Below are positions 32,071-40,928 of a stretch of 64,000 nucleotides of DNA, piece after piece (the first letter of the stretch is position 1; each line of letters starts with the position of its first letter). Below the pieces are notes generated by a model. That model was not told where the DNA came from. It worked only from the letters and a program-made list of their open reading frames with translations, and made no database searches. Position numbers and translations under genes: made by a program. Origin of the DNA: Strigamia acuminata (Eukaryota; Arthropoda; Chilopoda; Geophilomorpha; Linotaeniidae); the NCBI GenBank assembly GCA_949358305.1, contig OX442315.1, forward strand, positions 7,404,427-7,468,426, given 5' to 3'.

Positions 32071-33623
32071 TGTGACGATTCTACTTTTGGCTGATTTATT
32101 AGCCATTTTAAGAGATAAATCGGTCGGAACAAGACGTTGTTAAGACTAACAACAACCTAACCGAGATAAGCTACGAAATGTGCGCTAAATGAATAAAACA
32201 ACGAAATGATATAAACTTACGGTTTTACTTGCTTGTTTCTACGAATACAAATGGTTCGGGGTTCTGGATACGTGTAAGCGGCGGCTACACTGGTTGAGGA
32301 TCCGGGCGATGCACGAAGGGTACGGCTGACTTTGCGGCATCGTCACAAATAACGCTACGGAGACGTATTTGGTCCGCAGCTCGAATATCTAATAATACGA
32401 AGAGTCCTTCGTATGGAAAGGAATATTCTGTAGAATATTCCAGGTCAAATAAATACAAAGTGATTAGTGGAATACAACAAATGAATTGTTGTATAAATAT
32501 TAATGGGGCGGGGACAGTCACGACAGTCGACAGGACCGTCGCGGGAGTTGTTGAGGCTCCATCCGCCAGCATGCCTTACGACGACAAGATCTCGTGATCA
32601 GGCGCCGAGTATTTGTTTGTACGCTTTACATCGCTATCGGTGGTACCAACCACCGGGTAAACATTCCTATGGATTTACCAATTCCAGGATTACCAATACC
32701 TGAGTAATTGTTTAACGAAATGTCTTCACGGACAATTCTCACGGGCTACCAACCCGGCGTAGTGTGCCTTTAAATATGCCATTCACCGACCACTAAAGTA
32801 CGGAAGGACCTATGATACGCAATTCGCCCTGGAATAGCATTTGTCCGTGTTTGTTTCGTGCTCGGGTGGGACCTCCCGCACACACGCTCTTGGCAGAGCG
32901 TCTGACCCTCGTCCGAGGAATCGCTCAGATAGATGCGACTATCACCGATCATATAGTTTGACATTTATTTAACGGGTTAGTCAATCCCGTGCATGAGCAT
33001 TATACTATGCCACCGTATGAAATCCTACTGTCCCTTAGAACAGCTGGCTAACACTACGGGGCCATTTCATGTTGTCAACATGTCTACAAGGTTAGCCTTC
33101 CCCGATGGGCCCTACAACAAGCAATAACGAGATAGTAAGTCTACATATCCATTGAGAGCTGAGGAGGCCTGATGTGTCGATAAGAAAGAGAGAAATCAAA
33201 CGATAACCAACAATACATACAAACAATATTCAAATCAAGCCAGGGGCCTGGTAGAAAACCAGAGCTTATATAGTTCCTGAGAACAATCAGATTGGCGACA
33301 GCCAATCAGGTGCCTGGATCGACGGATTCGTGGATCACTAGTCCGGACCTAATAGAGACCGGGGTTCGGACCTAATATGGAATTGGGTCCAGAAGGGTCC
33401 GATTGGTCCCCTTCAACAAGTAAATATAAAATATAATATTGATTCGGCAGAATCAATATTTAAGTAAATAATACTTTATCATGTTTAATAAATAATTTAT
33501 ATTTATTCACGTCATTCCGACAATTAATTATAATTCTCGCAATTCATTCGAAAATGCGCGCTTTTAGTCAAATAGCGCCATCTGGCGGCAAATCGGAAAT
33601 TATACGGTTTTATAACCGTCACA
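32071..33623 (-). repeat. Gag-only element, 5' LTR
   Basis: 1553 bp and essentially identical to 24974-26525. The differences are a single base near 33077 and one extra G near 33244. It carries a CTCF-like GCGCCATCT core at 33575-33583. Confidence 0.93.
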
Positions 33624-33786
33624 GCCTGGCTCGGCTAATGGGGGCCTGCCATGCGCCACCTCACCCCCTCGGGGCACGCGCTTCCCAGGGGGGGGAAGGC
33701 GGAGCCAGCGCGAGGGAACTGACCTTTCCTAGTGACTCATGCGGATGGCGTCCACTGGAGGGACGACCTCCCGCAGGGTCACCACA

Positions 33787-34029
33787 AATTTTAATCTCAG
33801 TTGAAAAACTTGATAATAATTCCATCTTGTTACTTATGTAAAGCTCAAACAATGGTTTCACATTCCTAAACAAGTAATTAATTTCTAACAAAAGCAATCA
33901 AACATGTAAATCCGGTTGAAACATTTACTACCAAACATACAGCTACAGAAGCACAGAATCACAGCCTAACAAGGGTATGAAATATTTCTTTCAAATTTTT
34001 TGTTTTTTATAAAGATAATTTGTAGAAAT
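33787..34029 (+). promoter_or_regulatory. 5' flank of the intact peptide gene
   Basis: About 165 bp here is conserved with the flank of the broken copy A (4518-4718), so it belongs to the duplicated unit and probably includes the promoter. No convincing TATA box was identified. A solo LTR now ends at 33786, about 240 bp from the start codon, and could influence expression. Confidence 0.5.
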
Positions 34030-34317
34030 ATGAAGAATTGGAATGGAATTTTAATCATTACTTGTCTCCTCATGTTGGTGGTTTTATTTGAAAACGTTGG
34101 TAGCGGTCACCATGGTCATCACCATAAGCATCATGAGCGATCTCCTTCGGATAGTGATAAAGATCAAGCATCAGACGACTTACAGGCAAGAGGAATAGGG
34201 CCATCAAGCCAAAAGCAAAATGATACAGATCAAGTTTCAAACGACTTACCGGGGGCCAGAGTTACGAGGAATTTTCCAAGAGTCCCCTACGTACCAGGAC
34301 GACCAGTGATGGGGTAA
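34030..34317 (+). CDS. Small secreted His-rich peptide precursor
   Basis: 95 codons from ATG 34030, in good context (AAAT before ATG), to TAA. A hydrophobic signal peptide covers residues 1-26 (NGILIITCLLMLVVLF core). It is followed by a His cluster (HHGHHHKHH) that could bind metal. Next is a Ser/Asp-rich region with two imperfect repeats (SDKDQASDDL and NDTDQVSNDL). Then come a furin-type RVTR site and a Pro-rich tail (NFPRVPYVPGRPVMG). A final Gly preceded by Met is a classic amidation signal, so the mature peptide could be an amidated Pro-rich 14-mer. That suggests an antimicrobial peptide or a neuropeptide, by inference only. A broken tandem copy is split between 5722 and 20868. I recognise no named family. 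Confidence 0.75.
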   Translation: MKNWNGILIITCLLMLVVLFENVGSGHHGHHHKHHERSPSDSDKDQASDDLQARGIGPSSQKQNDTDQVSNDLPGARVTRNFPRVPYVPGRPVMG

Positions 34318-36154
34318 AATATGTAAAAAATCGATCAAAACGGATGAAAAAGTCGTGAAAAACTTGTAAAAATTATGAAAAATGGAATAAAATGGGTAAA
34401 ATTTCTGTTTCAAACCTCTATTTGCCATTTTGTTTCAAACATGTTTGTCAAATTTGCCAACAGGTGGTGTATTTAACCAAATTATTTGTGTGGATTGAAA
34501 TGAATCTTAAAAAAAATGAATCTGATCAAAAAGCAAATAAAGATATCGGTAAGTCAAATTTGGATTTTTATCTGCTGATGTAAATTAGATCATTTCCGGT
34601 GACTGATAAGACATTTCAGACAAATCAGTCATGTAAGTCACATAATCCAATTGACTTTGATCGCACCTATTGACATTTATTTGTATGAATAATGTTATAT
34701 AAATTCAAGGTCGACAAATAAAAAAATTAATATTATTCATTAAACTATACAAATTGCAGCCCTTAAATAGTGGTTCGAATCTGGTGTAATGCATTGTTAT
34801 CCCAGAGCTACGGTTGGCTTTTCTGCATCGCAACAACTTTGGATGGATATTCGTTTAAATAGCAATGGAGGCTTGCGCGTGCGGCAAAGGTAAACCAACA
34901 ACACGTTTTATTCGTTCATACTGTATATACTCGAGTTGCATTCAAAAAGGCACCTCACAATGTGTACTCCCATTGGTCGAGCCAGTTTACTACTAACTCC
35001 AGACTGTATACTACTACTAGGAGAAGTAGTTTGGTTTTTTATTTATTGTTGTGATTGTTATGACTAATTTAGTTTTTGTTATTATGATTTTATTTAATAA
35101 AAACTGTTATTTCCATCATTAAAATGAAGTTTCACACATTAAAAAATGTCAAACTCATGTTTGTTGTGTTTATTTCTTACATCGTCGACAAATAACTAAA
35201 TAAATATAATTCATTAAACTATAGAAATTGGAGGCTGAAAGCTCTGTCACGGGCAGGTTACCCACCCTTCTTTTTTATTCATTTCTAACTTAGACTGACC
35301 CAATCTTAAGTTTTCTTATTTTAATCCTCCATTTTGTTTGTCACGCTCCAACAAACGATCAAAGAAATCATAATTGACCATTTTCTCATTCAACTAAAAA
35401 TTCAATCAAAAAATTAATTATTTTACTTTAAATTAATTTACCGAGCACATACAATACACTTTTTGGCTTTCTCAATGTGGTTTCTAATGCATTTCCACTC
35501 ATGCACATAGTCGCCAAACACATATATGTGTCTGCCACTATCTGTTGGATTAACAATTTTATTTATTGTAGCATTAATTTTTACATTAATGCCCAATTCC
35601 TTCCAAGCCTTCTTGTTTGTTGAGGCCTGTGAAAACTGGCGTTTTACTCCAGGTTCACATTCCCTTTAATGTCATTGGTTTATTTGTTAAATTTGTATTT
35701 GATTTAATAACATTTGATTTGGGTTCACATTCCCTTTAATGTGTAGAATTAGTGTTATTTAGTGTTATAACTTGATTTAATAATATTTCATTTGACATTT
35801 GCTTTTATTAATTCTTATAATAATATTTTAGTGTCTTTATTTGCTAATTTCCATATTTTTTGATTTGATATTTGATATTTGCATTTATTATGTTTTTATT
35901 TGTTTATTTACATTTTTAGTGTCATTAACCTTTTTAATTAGATTGGGTTAGATTTGTTGTCACTCAACCTGGCTTCAGCTCCCCTCTTAAGAATGCAGCT
36001 GAAGCCAATTAAGAGATTAGTGTTGCTCCAATAGAAGCGTTTCTTGTATATAGTTTTTGTGAGACAATAAACTTGACCCCAGTGAACATACAAATTTCAT
36101 GGTGACAACAAGCATCCATTTTATTTCAACCAACATTTACATTTACAAAGAAGC
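34318..36154. other. Downstream flank of the peptide gene with small repeats and a possible LTR relic
   Basis: 34570-34662 is the unit trailer also found at 4003-4090. A block of about 48 bp starting GTCGACAAATAA occurs at 34710 and again at 35184. GGTTCACATTCCCTTTAATGT is repeated at about 35651 and 35720. Around 36060-36110 the pattern AATAAACTTGACCCC ... AAATTTCA followed by TGGTGACAACAAGC looks like an LTR end next to a primer site on the plus strand. No coding region is supported. Confidence 0.45.
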
Positions 36155-36369
36155 TGTAGTTTTTGTTCTAATATGTTGGAGGCATAAAAATGGAGACGCT
36201 TGGCTTTTTGGTGAAATATTAACAGTGATGGTTTTAATCTAAAACAGATGTTTAAAAGTGCGCGGAGCACTAAATACAAAACAGGGCACTGATTGGTCAG
36301 TGCCAAATACAGGTGCACAGGTGGTAAAGACACCTGGCGGACAGGAATATAACATTCAATAAAACAACA
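36155..36369 (-). repeat. C1 3' LTR
   Basis: 215 bp, identical to 40714-40928 and to 62515-62729 (inverted). Confidence 0.97.
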
Positions 36370-36491
36370 CTTCCCCTGAATGGCAATATTCCTACATTTC
36401 AAAATTCAAAACATTTTTCTTAAGCAATTTAGACATTTAAACATTAAAGTATTCATTCACAAACAATTCAAAATATTAAAAACAATATTTC

Positions 36492-39400
36492 TTAAACAAT
36501 TTCCTTCAATCCAAATTGGGCGATCAATTCTTCGTGTTTTGGCTTAAAAAGCCCCTTGGTCAACACATCGGCGACCATCTTCTCACTCTCCAGGAATTCT
36601 ATGTCGATATCTCCCCGCTCACATGTTTCTCGAACAAAATGGTGGCGAATGTCGATGTGCTTGGTTCTGGAATGAAAAATTGGGTCTCGCACCAATTTGT
36701 GTGCCCCCTGATTATCGCTATAAATGAGGGTCGTTTCTTTCTTCTTGTTGATGTATTTAATTTCGTCTAGGAAGTTTCGCAAGTAGATTGCTTCTTTTGA
36801 CGCGTCGGCCAACGCCATATATTCTGCTTCGGTCGACGAGGTTGCGACGGTCTTCTGCTTTCTTGCTTCCCAGCATATTGTCGCGTTCGCGAGTTTAAAG
36901 CAGTAGCCGGTGTACGAGCGACGGTCGTCCAAGTTTGCTCCCCAATCTGCATCCGTGTAGCCGACTAAGTCTTTTCCGGTCTTTTCGAATTTTAGCCCGA
37001 GATTCGATGAGTGCTTCAAATATCTTAGGACGCGTTTTGCTGCTGTCCAATGAGTTCCGGTGAAGCACGTATTATATTGACTTAATGCGCTGACGGTGTA
37101 GGAAATATCGGGTCGAGTGCAAACGGCGAGGTACATGAGTGATCCGATTAAACTTTGGTACGGGAACTTCTCTGGATCCAGTAGCTCTTCGTCGGTCCCA
37201 TCCTCCTTTTTCTTGTTTTTCTGCAATTTCTGATTTGCGTCGAGTGGAGTTGTGTTTTTCGAGCAGTCTTGCATTCCGAAACGATTCAGTATGTCCTTAA
37301 CGTATTTTTTCTGCGCCATCGTGATTGATTTCGTCTTTTCGTCCTGTTTAAACTCGATTCCCAAGCAGTAGTGAATTTGTCCTAAATCCTTCATTTTGAA
37401 CTCGCTCTTCAGGTTCGATTTTAATTTCTCCAAGTTTCTTTTGCAGTTCGTTGCGATGATAAAATCATCCACGTAGATTGCGACGAGCGTGATGACTTCT
37501 CCATTCATTTGGTAATACACGCATGGGTCTGCGTTTGTTGGCTTCAGTCCGTGCTTTTGCAACTTCTCGTCCAGTTTTTTGTACCACTGGCGACCCGACT
37601 GCTTCAATCCGTATAACGCCTTTTTCATCCGGCAGACTTTTCCTTTCTTGATTTTTATTCCAGCAATAAATTCCAAATATTCGGGGAATTCCATAAAAAT
37701 TTCCTCTTCGATTTCGCCGTTCAAATATGCCGTTATCGCGTCCATTTGGTGTACGGTCAATCCCAACTCGGCTGCGATTGCCATCATCATTCGAATTGAT
37801 CCCGGTCGTGCGACGGGCGCGTAGGTTTCAAAGTAATCGATGCCTGGCTGCTGTGCATATCCTTTGGCGACCAGTCTGGCCTTTCTGCGTTCGATTGACC
37901 CGTCTGCTTCAAATTTCGTGCGGAGGACCCATCTACATCCGATTACGTTTCTATTTTTTGGTCGGTCGCACTCCTCCCACGTTTCGTTTTCGATTAAAGC
38001 GTCGTACTCTTCCTTCATCGCTTTCATCCATTCTTGTGGGTCGTTTCCATTCAAAGCTTCGGCCGCTGTCGTTGGATCGTCGAGAATTGCTATCTGTGCA
38101 ATTTCGTCCAAAACTTCATTAGTTGTTGTCGGATTCTTTCTGGTGTATTTCTTTCTGGGTGGGTCCCCATTTCGATTTGGGTAAGGTTTTGGCGTTCTCG
38201 AGGATCGTCGTGGAATTATTTGCGCGTTTTCATTCTGACGAGGTTCGGCTTCTTCGTGTTGCGTCTCTCTCTCGTCCTCATTATCGGGCTCGTTCTCGCC
38301 TGCGCTCTCGACTTCGTCCTCGGAAATTTCGGTTCCATTCTCGATTTGATCTGTTCTGCAATCGGTGAGAATGTCATTAAAATTATTGTTATTATCGTTT
38401 TCTTCACATTCTTCATTCGTTTCATTTTCCGATTTTTCGACAAATTTCACATCGCGACTTTTTATAATTTTGTTTTCGCTTTTTGACCACAAGCGATACG
38501 CCTTCGATCCGTCCCAATATCCGATGAGAATACATTCTTTTGACTTCGGTTCGAACTTCCCCTTGTTCGGTTTCTTGTCCAACGCGAAGACTCTGCTTCC
38601 AAAAACTCGAAAATAGTCGACATTCGGTTTTCTTCCGGTCCAGACTTGATGCGGGATTTCATTTTCCAAACTTCTAGTCGGGCATTTATTTCGGATGTGG
38701 CATGCAGTGTTGATTGCTTCCGCCCAATATGAGTTAGGCAATTTTGCTTGCAGTAACATGCATCGTGCCATCTCGATCAAAGTTCTATTCATTCTTTCCG
38801 AGACGCCATTTTGTTCCGGGGTTCGTTCGACGCTGGTTTGGCGCTTTATGCCGTTTTCTTGTAAATATGCGTCGAATTTCTTATTTACATATTCCTTCCC
38901 GTTGTCCGATCGTAAAACTTTTAGTGCGCAACCAGTTTCCCTCTCGCAAAACGTTTTAAATGACTTGAATGCCTCGAAAACTTCGCTTTTGTGCTTCAGA
39001 AAATACACCTTGCACCACCTCGATTTGTCGTCGGTGAAGGTCACGAAGTATCTTGATCCGTTCATGGACTTTGTTGGCATTGGTCCGCAAACGTCCGAGT
39101 GTACAAGTTCCAGCAGTTTTTCGCTTTTTGACGTGGAGTCAGGAAATTTCGTACTTGCGTGCTTCCCCTCGATGCAAGTTTCACAAGTTGGCAGCTTGGC
39201 GTCCTTTTCCAAATTCATTCCGTCCGCCTTTTCGTTTAGTATTTTCAGACTTGACTCGTTCAGGTGCCCAAGTCTTTTGTGCCATTCTTGTATTTTCGTA
39301 CTTGCGGGTTTTGCAGGTTTTGATCCGGTTCCGACTTCGATTTCCGCTGCAGTCGCAGCATCCTCGGTCTCGTCGACGATGTAATACAGTCCGTTCCTTT

Positions 39401-40592
39401 TTTCGGCGGTGAATACGATTTCTCCCTTCGGATTTATCACTTCTGCTGACTTATCATCGAAAATCACCTTGTGTCCCCGTTCTGTGATCTTCCCGACCGA
39501 CATCAAATTCGTTCGTAGATCTCGCACCAAAAGAGTTTCCGCCAAATCCAGCTTCACATTTCCGTTCCCGGTGTTGACGACAATTTTCGCGGTTCCTTTT
39601 CCGTCGATTTTTGTACTCGCTTTGCTGGCCAAATTCAGTTTTTGGTTTTTCAGGAATTCGATCGTCGAAAATGTTGAATCGTTCGAGCACATGTGGGAGC
39701 TGGCGCCGCTGTCCAAACACCAATTTTTCGGTCGTGACGTCTCGCTTATCAGCGCTGTCTCGATTTGCTCGCAGAAAAATAATTCGTACTTGGATTTCTC
39801 GGCTCTTGATGCGCTTTCCTTCTTGCTTTTACTTCGGCAATCGGCGATTTTGTGGCCAATTTTTCCGCAACCGTGACACTTGTATTTGAAAACTGGCTTC
39901 TCGGTCGAATTCGAATTTTCGTCGCCGTATTTCTTTGGTTGCTTACGTTTTTGGAACGTTTTTCTGGCCATCATGGCGTCCGACACGTCTTCTTTTCCTT
40001 TTCCGCGGGCGATCGACTCGTCTTTGATTTTTCCCTCCAAAACTTCCAGCGATGGCAATTTATCTTGGGATTCTATTGCGCATCGAAAGTTGTCGTAGGA
40101 ATTTGGCAAACTCAGTAGCAGTAGAATCGTTGTGAAATCTTCGGGCATTTTAAAATCCATGTCTAGCAATTTGTCTACTAGTTCGAAGAATTCTTTTAGG
40201 TGACTCTCCACGTTTTCTCCGTCCGCCATCTTGTGTGTCGCGAGTCGTTTTAACAACGTGATTTTTCTTGCCGGTCCTTTCGATTGGTACACACTATGCA
40301 ACTTCCTCCACAATTCATTTGCGGTGCTGCAATTTTTGGCCATTCGAAGTTCAGATTGCTTTATGTTTAGCAAAATGTCATTTTTGGCTGTTCGATCACT
40401 TTTCTCCCACGTCTCGATCTCCTTCATACGTTTCGCGTTGCCTTCAATGGTCTCTGGTCGTTTCGACGTACCTTCCGCGTGCACGAGTAGGTCCCGTTGA
40501 TCCAAAATTGCTTCCATCTGGATCTTCCATGTGTCGAAGTTTTCCTTTCCCAACGCCTCGATTCGAGCTGAATTTCCGCCGCCGTTCGCCAT
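36492..40592 (-). CDS. Copia Gag-Pol polyprotein, intact
   Basis: 1,366 codons from a true ATG at 40592. Residues 1-190 are the UBN2/Copia Gag. The CCHC knuckle CHGCGKIGHKIADC lies at about 239-252, and the aspartic protease WCLDSGASSHM at about 291. A GAG-pre-integrase segment (WHKRLGHLNESSL, then CETCIEGK) is at 437-480. The integrase core has D500 (HSDVCGP), D563 (RSDNGKEY) and E599 (NGVSER). RT follows from about 870 (RRKARLVAKGYAQQPGIDY ... YVDDFII), then RNase H (YTDADWG ... SSTEAEYMAL) to the end. The order PR-IN-RT-RH defines Ty1/Copia. All catalytic residues are present and the frame has no interruption. It encodes everything needed for reverse transcription and integration. Confidence 0.98.
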   Translation of the reverse strand: MANGGGNSARIEALGKENFDTWKIQMEAILDQRDLLVHAEGTSKRPETIEGNAKRMKEIETWEKSDRTAKNDILLNIKQSELRMAKNCSTANELWRKLHSVYQSKGPARKITLLKRLATHKMADGENVESHLKEFFELVDKLLDMDFKMPEDFTTILLLLSLPNSYDNFRCAIESQDKLPSLEVLEGKIKDESIARGKGKEDVSDAMMARKTFQKRKQPKKYGDENSNSTEKPVFKYKCHGCGKIGHKIADCRSKSKKESASRAEKSKYELFFCEQIETALISETSRPKNWCLDSGASSHMCSNDSTFSTIEFLKNQKLNLASKASTKIDGKGTAKIVVNTGNGNVKLDLAETLLVRDLRTNLMSVGKITERGHKVIFDDKSAEVINPKGEIVFTAEKRNGLYYIVDETEDAATAAEIEVGTGSKPAKPASTKIQEWHKRLGHLNESSLKILNEKADGMNLEKDAKLPTCETCIEGKHASTKFPDSTSKSEKLLELVHSDVCGPMPTKSMNGSRYFVTFTDDKSRWCKVYFLKHKSEVFEAFKSFKTFCERETGCALKVLRSDNGKEYVNKKFDAYLQENGIKRQTSVERTPEQNGVSERMNRTLIEMARCMLLQAKLPNSYWAEAINTACHIRNKCPTRSLENEIPHQVWTGRKPNVDYFRVFGSRVFALDKKPNKGKFEPKSKECILIGYWDGSKAYRLWSKSENKIIKSRDVKFVEKSENETNEECEENDNNNNFNDILTDCRTDQIENGTEISEDEVESAGENEPDNEDERETQHEEAEPRQNENAQIIPRRSSRTPKPYPNRNGDPPRKKYTRKNPTTTNEVLDEIAQIAILDDPTTAAEALNGNDPQEWMKAMKEEYDALIENETWEECDRPKNRNVIGCRWVLRTKFEADGSIERRKARLVAKGYAQQPGIDYFETYAPVARPGSIRMMMAIAAELGLTVHQMDAITAYLNGEIEEEIFMEFPEYLEFIAGIKIKKGKVCRMKKALYGLKQSGRQWYKKLDEKLQKHGLKPTNADPCVYYQMNGEVITLVAIYVDDFIIATNCKRNLEKLKSNLKSEFKMKDLGQIHYCLGIEFKQDEKTKSITMAQKKYVKDILNRFGMQDCSKNTTPLDANQKLQKNKKKEDGTDEELLDPEKFPYQSLIGSLMYLAVCTRPDISYTVSALSQYNTCFTGTHWTAAKRVLRYLKHSSNLGLKFEKTGKDLVGYTDADWGANLDDRRSYTGYCFKLANATICWEARKQKTVATSSTEAEYMALADASKEAIYLRNFLDEIKYINKKKETTLIYSDNQGAHKLVRDPIFHSRTKHIDIRHHFVRETCERGDIDIEFLESEKMVADVLTKGLFKPKHEELIAQFGLKEIV

Positions 40593-40683
40593 CGTTTCTT
40601 AGTTCTGTTTCTTGTGGAATGTTCGTGTTAAATTCGTTTTTAACTTCCTCGAATGTTCCGGTACAAAACTTGATGATTTTTAA

Positions 40684-40713
40684 GCGCAGTGGAAGCGTGC
40701 TGGGCCCATAACC
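40684..40713 (-). other. C1 primer site: internal initiator Met-tRNA (30 nt)
   Basis: The plus strand carries nucleotides 10-39 of initiator Met-tRNA, from GCGCAGTGGAAGCG to the anticodon loop CCCATAACC, directly against the LTR. Drosophila copia is known to be primed by a tRNA-iMet half cut after nucleotide 39, and the end point here is the same. The match is much longer than the usual site of about 15 nt. Confidence 0.9.
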
Positions 40714-40928
40714 TGTAGTTTTTGTTCTAATATGTTGGAGGCATAAAAATGGAGACGCTTGGCTTTTTGGTGAAATATTAACAGTGATGGTTTTAATCTA
40801 AAACAGATGTTTAAAAGTGCGCGGAGCACTAAATACAAAACAGGGCACTGATTGGTCAGTGCCAAATACAGGTGCACAGGTGGTAAAGACACCTGGCGGA
40901 CAGGAATATAACATTCAATAAAACAACA
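40714..40928 (-). repeat. C1 5' LTR
   Basis: 215 bp, identical to the 3' LTR. It ends AACAACA against the target duplication GAAGC. Confidence 0.97.

Larger units (their letters stand above)
24974..33623 (-). mobile_element. Gag-only (pol-less) LTR retrotransposon with 1.55-kb LTRs
   Basis: The LTRs 24974-26525 and 32071-33623 differ at only about two positions (one substitution, one indel). They carry TG...CA ends and a 4-bp target duplication GCCT (24970-24973 and 33624-33627). The element has a tRNA-Gln-like primer site and a polypurine tract. The 5.5-kb interior holds a gag-like ORF and a small upstream ORF. I could not find protease, RT, RNase H or integrase. It is a recently moved, non-autonomous element that must borrow enzymes from a partner. 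Confidence 0.92.
24318..33786 (-). repeat. Solo LTR, family S, minus orientation, split by a nested element
   Basis: The two outer pieces, 24318-24973 and 33628-33786, together form an LTR of about 815 bp related to 21168-21979 but inverted. It starts TGTCGCGTCC on the plus strand and ends GGTCACCACA. The target duplication is AATT (24314-24317 and 33787-33790). The gag-only LTR element 24974-33623 interrupts it. The insertion lies about 240 bp upstream of the intact peptide gene. Confidence 0.9.
36155..40928 (-). mobile_element. Complete Copia-type retrotransposon (C1)
   Basis: Its 215-bp LTRs are identical (36155-36369 and 40714-40928) with TGTAG...AACAACA ends. A perfect 5-bp target duplication GAAGC (36150-36154 and 40929-40933) flanks it. 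It has an internal initiator-tRNA primer site, one intact 1,366-codon gag-pol ORF, and a CAGGGGAAG polypurine tract (36370-36378). All required parts are present, so it appears autonomous and very young. A second copy begins at 62515 in the opposite orientation. Confidence 0.98.

Noticed and set aside
36516-40711. Many long ORFs on the strand opposite the Copia gag-pol, including a 229-codon one
   Set aside because: They are shadows of the real 1,366-codon frame and have no recognisable domains.
40684-40713. Partial initiator Met-tRNA gene
   Set aside because: Only nucleotides 10-39 are present, they lie directly against the LTR, and the same fragment recurs in C3. It is a primer binding site, not a gene.
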